A stretch of DNA of 64,000 nt, from assembly GCA_029931535.1 (NCBI GenBank), contig JAQPZY010001664.1:7412001-7476000 (forward strand), written 5' to 3'. Origin of the DNA: Margaritifera margaritifera. Lineage: Eukaryota; Mollusca; Bivalvia; Unionida; Margaritiferidae. Positions within the stretch are counted from its first letter, which is position 1; the number at the start of each line of letters is the position of its first letter. A program made the position numbers and the translations under genes. Shown here in pieces: positions 59,946-64,000 of this stretch. Below the pieces are notes generated by a model. The model made no database searches. It worked only from the letters and a program-made list of their open reading frames with translations, and was not told where the DNA came from.

Positions 59946-60804
59946 TTTTGATACTGTACTCGGATGATTCTTACATTTTTATGGCATTCATTTATCATGT
60001 AATAGGTAGATCTCAAAAGGAATCTTATGTACAGTAGGTGAAAATTTCTTTTTGTAGGAAAGGAATAAAACATTAAATGGCTGTGTGCACAATATGACCA
60101 GAGAAAAAATGCCTATTGATAGCATTATACCACATTCAACAAAATGTAATATCTCAGTGTTACAGTTATTCCTTGTCCATACTTATTTTCAATGCCGGTA
60201 TACCCCCCATTATCAGAATATTGTTCTTTAAAGGACCACCTACAGTGTAGGTTACCACACTGTACCCTACCCCCAAGGTGTTGGGGTACCCTTATATTCT
60301 GTATCAACCTTACAACTGGTTATGGGTAATTCTCCACCCAAATATGGTAGGAAATATGTATTTCTTCCCTTTAATTATTGTCTAAACACCTGAATTCAGT
60401 GTTTTTATTAGTTGAATGACTCGTGTTGCAGTGTTATTATGTGTGTGTTTTTAACATGCTTTTTTTATAAAAGAAGTTATACAATAGAAACAGCTTCCTT
60501 TACACAGTGTTTACCTTGTGTTATTCACTGGGGTGTATATAGCACACACCATATAAACACTGGTGAGTTTCATGTGTGACATTTTGTATACATGTTGTGA
60601 TTATTCATCATTGTTTTCTTGCACAATCAAATCTGTTGCAGGAATTTGTATTTCAGGTAACAATGTCAGGGTAGTCTTGGAGAAAGTGTGGCCACAAGAA
60701 AGGCCCTTGGAACACTCACACAGACTACCTAATGTCTTCAAAATGCACATGAAAACAAATCGATGTCCATTTTGTACACTATGGTCAACTGAAATCGGGA
60801 ATCT
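59946..60804. other. Spacer upstream of DIRS copy 2
   Basis: A small imperfect inverted repeat (CAGTGTTTACCTTGTG and CACACCATATAAACACTG) spans about 60505-60561. No gene recognised. The left DIRS terminus should lie near 60.6-60.8 kb but was not identified. Confidence 0.4.
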
Positions 60805-61269
60805 CAACACCTCCCCCCACACATCCTGGTGAGCATGTCACACCCTCCTGTGAGGGAGGAGCAGGACCGCATCCCTCCACATCCTGGTGAGCATGTCGCA
60901 CCCTACATGAGAGAGGAGCAGCACTGCACCCCTAACAGTGGTGGATCGGAAGAACAGGGTTCTGACAGATCTATGTCGCCTTACCCTTATGCCTCCATGG
61001 ACTACTGGACCCTGGACCCAGAGTAGAGCTGATGCTGCAACTTGTGAAACGCCATCATCCTCTCATCAGGTGGCATCAACAGGAAGACTGGAAGTGTGTA
61101 ATCGTCATAGCCATCCAGGAAAGACCAGTGTTCTCATCTTCCTATTGGAGCTCCTGGTACGACAGAGCCCCTACTTGCCAAATGGAGTTATGGGCTGTTT
61201 CGCCAAGTGCCTCCATGTCATCTCCGAATCTGATGGACATAGTGAGGCCCAGCCTTTCCCCTGTGCATG

Positions 61270-61920
61270 GCATACTAGACAGTGATGATGCACTTATGTT
61301 CTCGTTGAGTCAAATGAGTTTCATGTGGAAGAAGCCCATTTGATGCCTTCTATCGGGCCCACTTCCTCTTCTCATATGGATGAAGAGGAGATCTGGTCCT
61401 TTGACAAGGCAGTAAATGATGTTTACCACCTCTTATGTGGAGACTTGTGCCCAAAACCGTCAGGTGCACAGTCTAAGAAGATTCTCTCCAGCTTGGAAAA
61501 AATCTCAGGGACACAAACTCAACCAGATCTCCTGTTGCTTCCTCATTCGTTGACAATTGAGGAAATTTCTCAAAGGTTTTCTGCAGGTCATGATCTTGCT
61601 TGACAACATAGAGGGTGGTCTGTTTCTCCCTCTCCTTTGAGACCTATGGCCTTTGCCTCGAGATATCCGGTACATTCCCTTAAGTGGCCTCTTAAAAATT
61701 CCCAATTGGATGCCAGAGCATCTCAGGTGGGTATTTCTACCAGAGCCTGGTCCCACCTTCCAATTAAATCCATGGAAGCTATTGAACAGAAAAATCGGTT
61801 GTTGGTTTCCATAGCTTCTCACGCCGACTTCTTCTCAACTACTTTGTTTAGTATGCTGAAAGAAGTCTCGCTGAACCCAGCCATATTGCAACGTGTGCTG
61901 GAACCTGTGGTTTAAAGCTC
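61270..61920 (+). pseudogene. DIRS gag-like region, copy 2
   Basis: The longest open piece (61325-61603) includes EEIWSFDKAVNDVYHLLCGD, QPDLLLLPHSLTIEEI and FSAGHDLA; the next (61637-61915) includes PIKSMEAIEQKNRLLVSIAS and FSMLKEVSLNPAIL. Each matches copy 1 at the same relative position, which supports a real ancestral ORF. No recognised nucleic-acid-binding motif. Confidence 0.65.
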
Positions 61921-62399
61921 CCAACATACTTTTTCTGTGTCTATGGCTTTGTAGGCGGAACTTGTGCGCATCCGGCATGATGTTGCGTTGTACTCCACTA
62001 AGGTTTTATTCAACCATAGTAAAGACCTTCTGAGGGCTGCTCCTTTGGAAGTCGAGATCCTGTTTCGACAACTCATACCTACCATGGCTTCGCAAGATCT
62101 GAAGGATCATCAGCACAGATCCTTTACAACCGCTCAATTGTAATTTGAATTGCCTTTAGGGACTGTCCACAAAGTTCTTTAAACAAGTGCAGCCCCTGTC
62201 CAATCTGCAAGCTAAGTTTAAACTTCCTCATTGACCGTCGGGTCCAAGGTGCATTCGCTGAGGGCCCCAAAGGAAGATGTTCTTTAATCCTTATTCCTTC
62301 CCTAAGGAAGGGGGGGGGGAACTCTAGGGACTGAACCTCTCTTTGGCTGTGTATTCCTCTTTCAATTGTCCCCATAGGCACTCGTCTAGGCCTCTTTTC

Positions 62400-63000
62400 A
62401 GAGGCTTGGTCAAGCATGATGGATGAGGGCTGTGTCCTTTACATTGTGAGTAACGGTTCCCGACTACAGTTTTGGGAACAACCATTCTGTCAAGGACACC
62501 TGTGTTATTTAACCAGTGCAATCTGCAATACAGAACTGGGCAGTCGAGAGGGTTCTGAACAGTCAGTCTCCTGCATTCTACTCCCAAATGTTCCTGGTCA
62601 CCAAGAAAAGCAGAAATTTAGCCTCATTATCAATCTCTCCCCTGTAAACCGATTTCTTCTGGATGAATCTTTCAAGAAGAAGACAACATCCTCAATCCGG
62701 AACGTAATGCATCCATCAGATTGGGCGGTTTCCATAGACCATCAGGATGTATACTTGCACATCCTGATATTTCCTCCACATCGTAAATACCTCTGGTTTT
62801 GCTTGGACCAAAAAGTTGTTCAATTCTGGTTCTGCCATTTGGAATCGCTTTCATACTCATAGTCTTTACCCGAGTTATGGGAGTAGTAGCAGCATATTTC
62901 TGATCACTGCAAATTCCGATTCTCCAGTACTTTGATGACCGGCTGATCCACAATGTTCAGGTGTAGTTCCATCATCAGGATCTGTTCCATTGCTTGTCGA
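62400..63000 (+). pseudogene. DIRS reverse transcriptase, copy 2
   Basis: In order: FSLIINLSPVNRFLLDESF, SDWAVSIDHQDVYLHILIFP (first catalytic Asp retained), HRKYLWFCLDQKVVQFWF, then after a frameshift LQYFDDRLIHNV (about 62924-62955), with both Asp of the Y-x-D-D box retained, unlike copy 1. Frameshifts still disable it. Confidence 0.85.
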
Positions 63001-63739
63001 CAGTAACTCAGTTGATTCTTTTACCCAACCTTGAGAAGTTTGAGGTCACTCTTTCTCAGGACTTCATTTATGTGGCGAAGAATTTCCTCATGAACTGGAA
63101 CTTAGTCAGGGTCCCACAGTATACAACAGAATGAGTCCTGACTTCTAGAGGTGCTGCTTGCCTTTTCTTCTCCCTACTGGGGGCCTTGAAAGCTCTGCAG
63201 ATCTGGTTCCCCTGGGATGTCTCCTTATATGCCCCTTACAGTTTTTCCTTCTCGCAATGGAAACCACACAGAGATTCACTATCAGCTCTGATTCCATTCA
63301 GACCAGATTTTCAGCCAACATCGCACTTCTAAGTTTGCCACATTCCAGGCAAGAAGAATGTATTAGTGGACAGTATGTGGAGGACAGACAAAATAGTCCT
63401 CATGGAATGGTTTCGACATCGCTCCATAACAGAGTCCCATTTTACACTGCGGAGAAAGCCTCTGGTGCATTTGTTTGTGACCAGGCTCAATACCAGACTT
63501 CCCTTTTACGTTTCTCCAGTCCTGGACAAGAGGCATGAGCAGTGGACATATTCAGCTTCCGGTGGGATCATCTGTTCATGTATGCCTTCCTACCATTCCA
63601 ACTGCTACCACAAGTTCTACAAAAAGTCAGAATGTCCACTGCTCATATTGTTCTCATAGCCACACTGTAGCCCCAATGATCATGATTCAAAGATCTTGAA
63701 CCATTGAGTGAGACTTCCTTCCAGAACCTTACACTTGAG

Positions 63740-64000
63740 ACTTTTTTTGTATTACTTGCCTTAGCATCTGGTAGAAGACAGAGTGAACATCATGCCATGT
63801 CTGTTGACACTGGCTGTCTCCAGTTTAATGGTGATTACAAATCCATTTCTCTTATCCAACTGGGACTTTTAGCAAAAAATCAATTACCTTCAGTAGCTCC
63901 ACTGCCTACAGAGATCCCTAGTCTCAGTCAAATCTGCGCTGGGGATGATCAAGTTAAGCTTTTATGCCCAGTTAGGGCACTGTGTTTGTATCTCAGTGCC
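63740..64000 (+). pseudogene. DIRS tyrosine recombinase core, copy 2 (partial)
   Basis: LALASGRRQSEHHAMSVDTG keeps the box I Arg that copy 1 has lost, followed by LLAKNQLPSVAPLP, EIPSLSQICAGD and LLCPVRALCLYLS at the window edge. Open in one frame for the whole 260 bases. The box II His-x-x-Arg and Tyr lie beyond the window. Confidence 0.8.

Larger units (their letters stand above)
60805..64000 (+). mobile_element. DIRS-type retrotransposon, copy 2 (cut by window end)
   Basis: Collinear with copy 1: duplicate repeat (60830-60950), gag-like region (about 61270-61920), reverse transcriptase (about 62400-63000), recombinase core from about 63740 to the window edge. About 300-350 bases containing RNase H are absent near 63330. 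Same strand as copy 1, about 13 kb downstream. Overall divergence is substantial, so they are separate insertions of related elements, not a recent duplication. Confidence 0.85.

Noticed and set aside
60505..60561. Left terminal repeat of DIRS copy 2
   Set aside because: The small inverted repeat shows no match to the inverted-repeat end of copy 1.

Overview
This is a eukaryotic, AT-rich, intron- and transposon-dominated window. The repeat mixture (tRNA-derived SINEs, DIRS elements, a Maverick/Polinton, hAT and mariner remnants, many hAT-type MITEs, long TA/GA/CT microsatellites) together with a strongly uneven CpG density fits a marine invertebrate, most likely a lophotrochozoan such as a mollusc. 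The species cannot be named from the sequence. Only one convincing host coding exon is present: the first exon of a cyclic-nucleotide phosphodiesterase 3 (PDE3-like) gene on the plus strand (17984-18829). It carries the membrane-anchor region and the basic RRTSLP segment, and ends in a clean phase-0 splice donor. No catalytic-domain exon was found, so most of 18.8-64 kb is probably PDE3 intron 1 (inference).

Layout. 0-8.1 kb: non-coding sequence with MITEs (one inserted inside another with a perfect 8-bp target duplication), a near-perfect hairpin and poly(A)-separated tandem units. 8.1-14.7 kb: a degenerate, internally deleted Maverick/Polinton with recognisable terminal inverted repeats, integrase and packaging-ATPase remnants on plus, and protein-primed DNA polymerase remnants on minus. 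14.7-17.9 kb: MITE copy with a 30-G run, a (GA)n tract, and the PDE3 5' flank with a CTCF-core match next to a ZNF143-like site. 18.8-33 kb: CpG-poor intron with a SINE, a nested pair of hAT elements, MITEs and a second SINE. 32.7-43.3 kb: a ~145-bp satellite array, interrupted by about 9.4 kb that holds a long-TIR element carrying a PIF1-like helicase fragment and a CpG-retaining island (about 37-42.8 kb). 45-60 kb: SINE, a DIRS retrotransposon (47.6-52.6 kb) with its inverted-repeat end, a hAT zinc-finger fragment, a ~138-bp satellite with a nuclear-receptor-like motif in most units, a mariner pseudogene and a four-fold palindromic element. 60.8-64 kb: a second, truncated DIRS copy running off the window.

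Most notable points: (1) an apparently unusual element pairing ~285-bp terminal inverted repeats with a PIF1-type helicase fragment (Walker A lysine replaced by Glu); (2) its two arms show one-sided CpG decay (at least eight CpG to TpG/CpA changes in the left arm, none in the right), a built-in record of a germline methylation boundary; (3) the boundary fits the wider mosaic: hand counts of CpG per 600 bp are 16 (17401-18000), 2 (19021-19620), 17 (41401-42000) and 1 (44041-44640). The mobile elements look mostly dead: frameshifts, stops and lost catalytic residues are described per entry.
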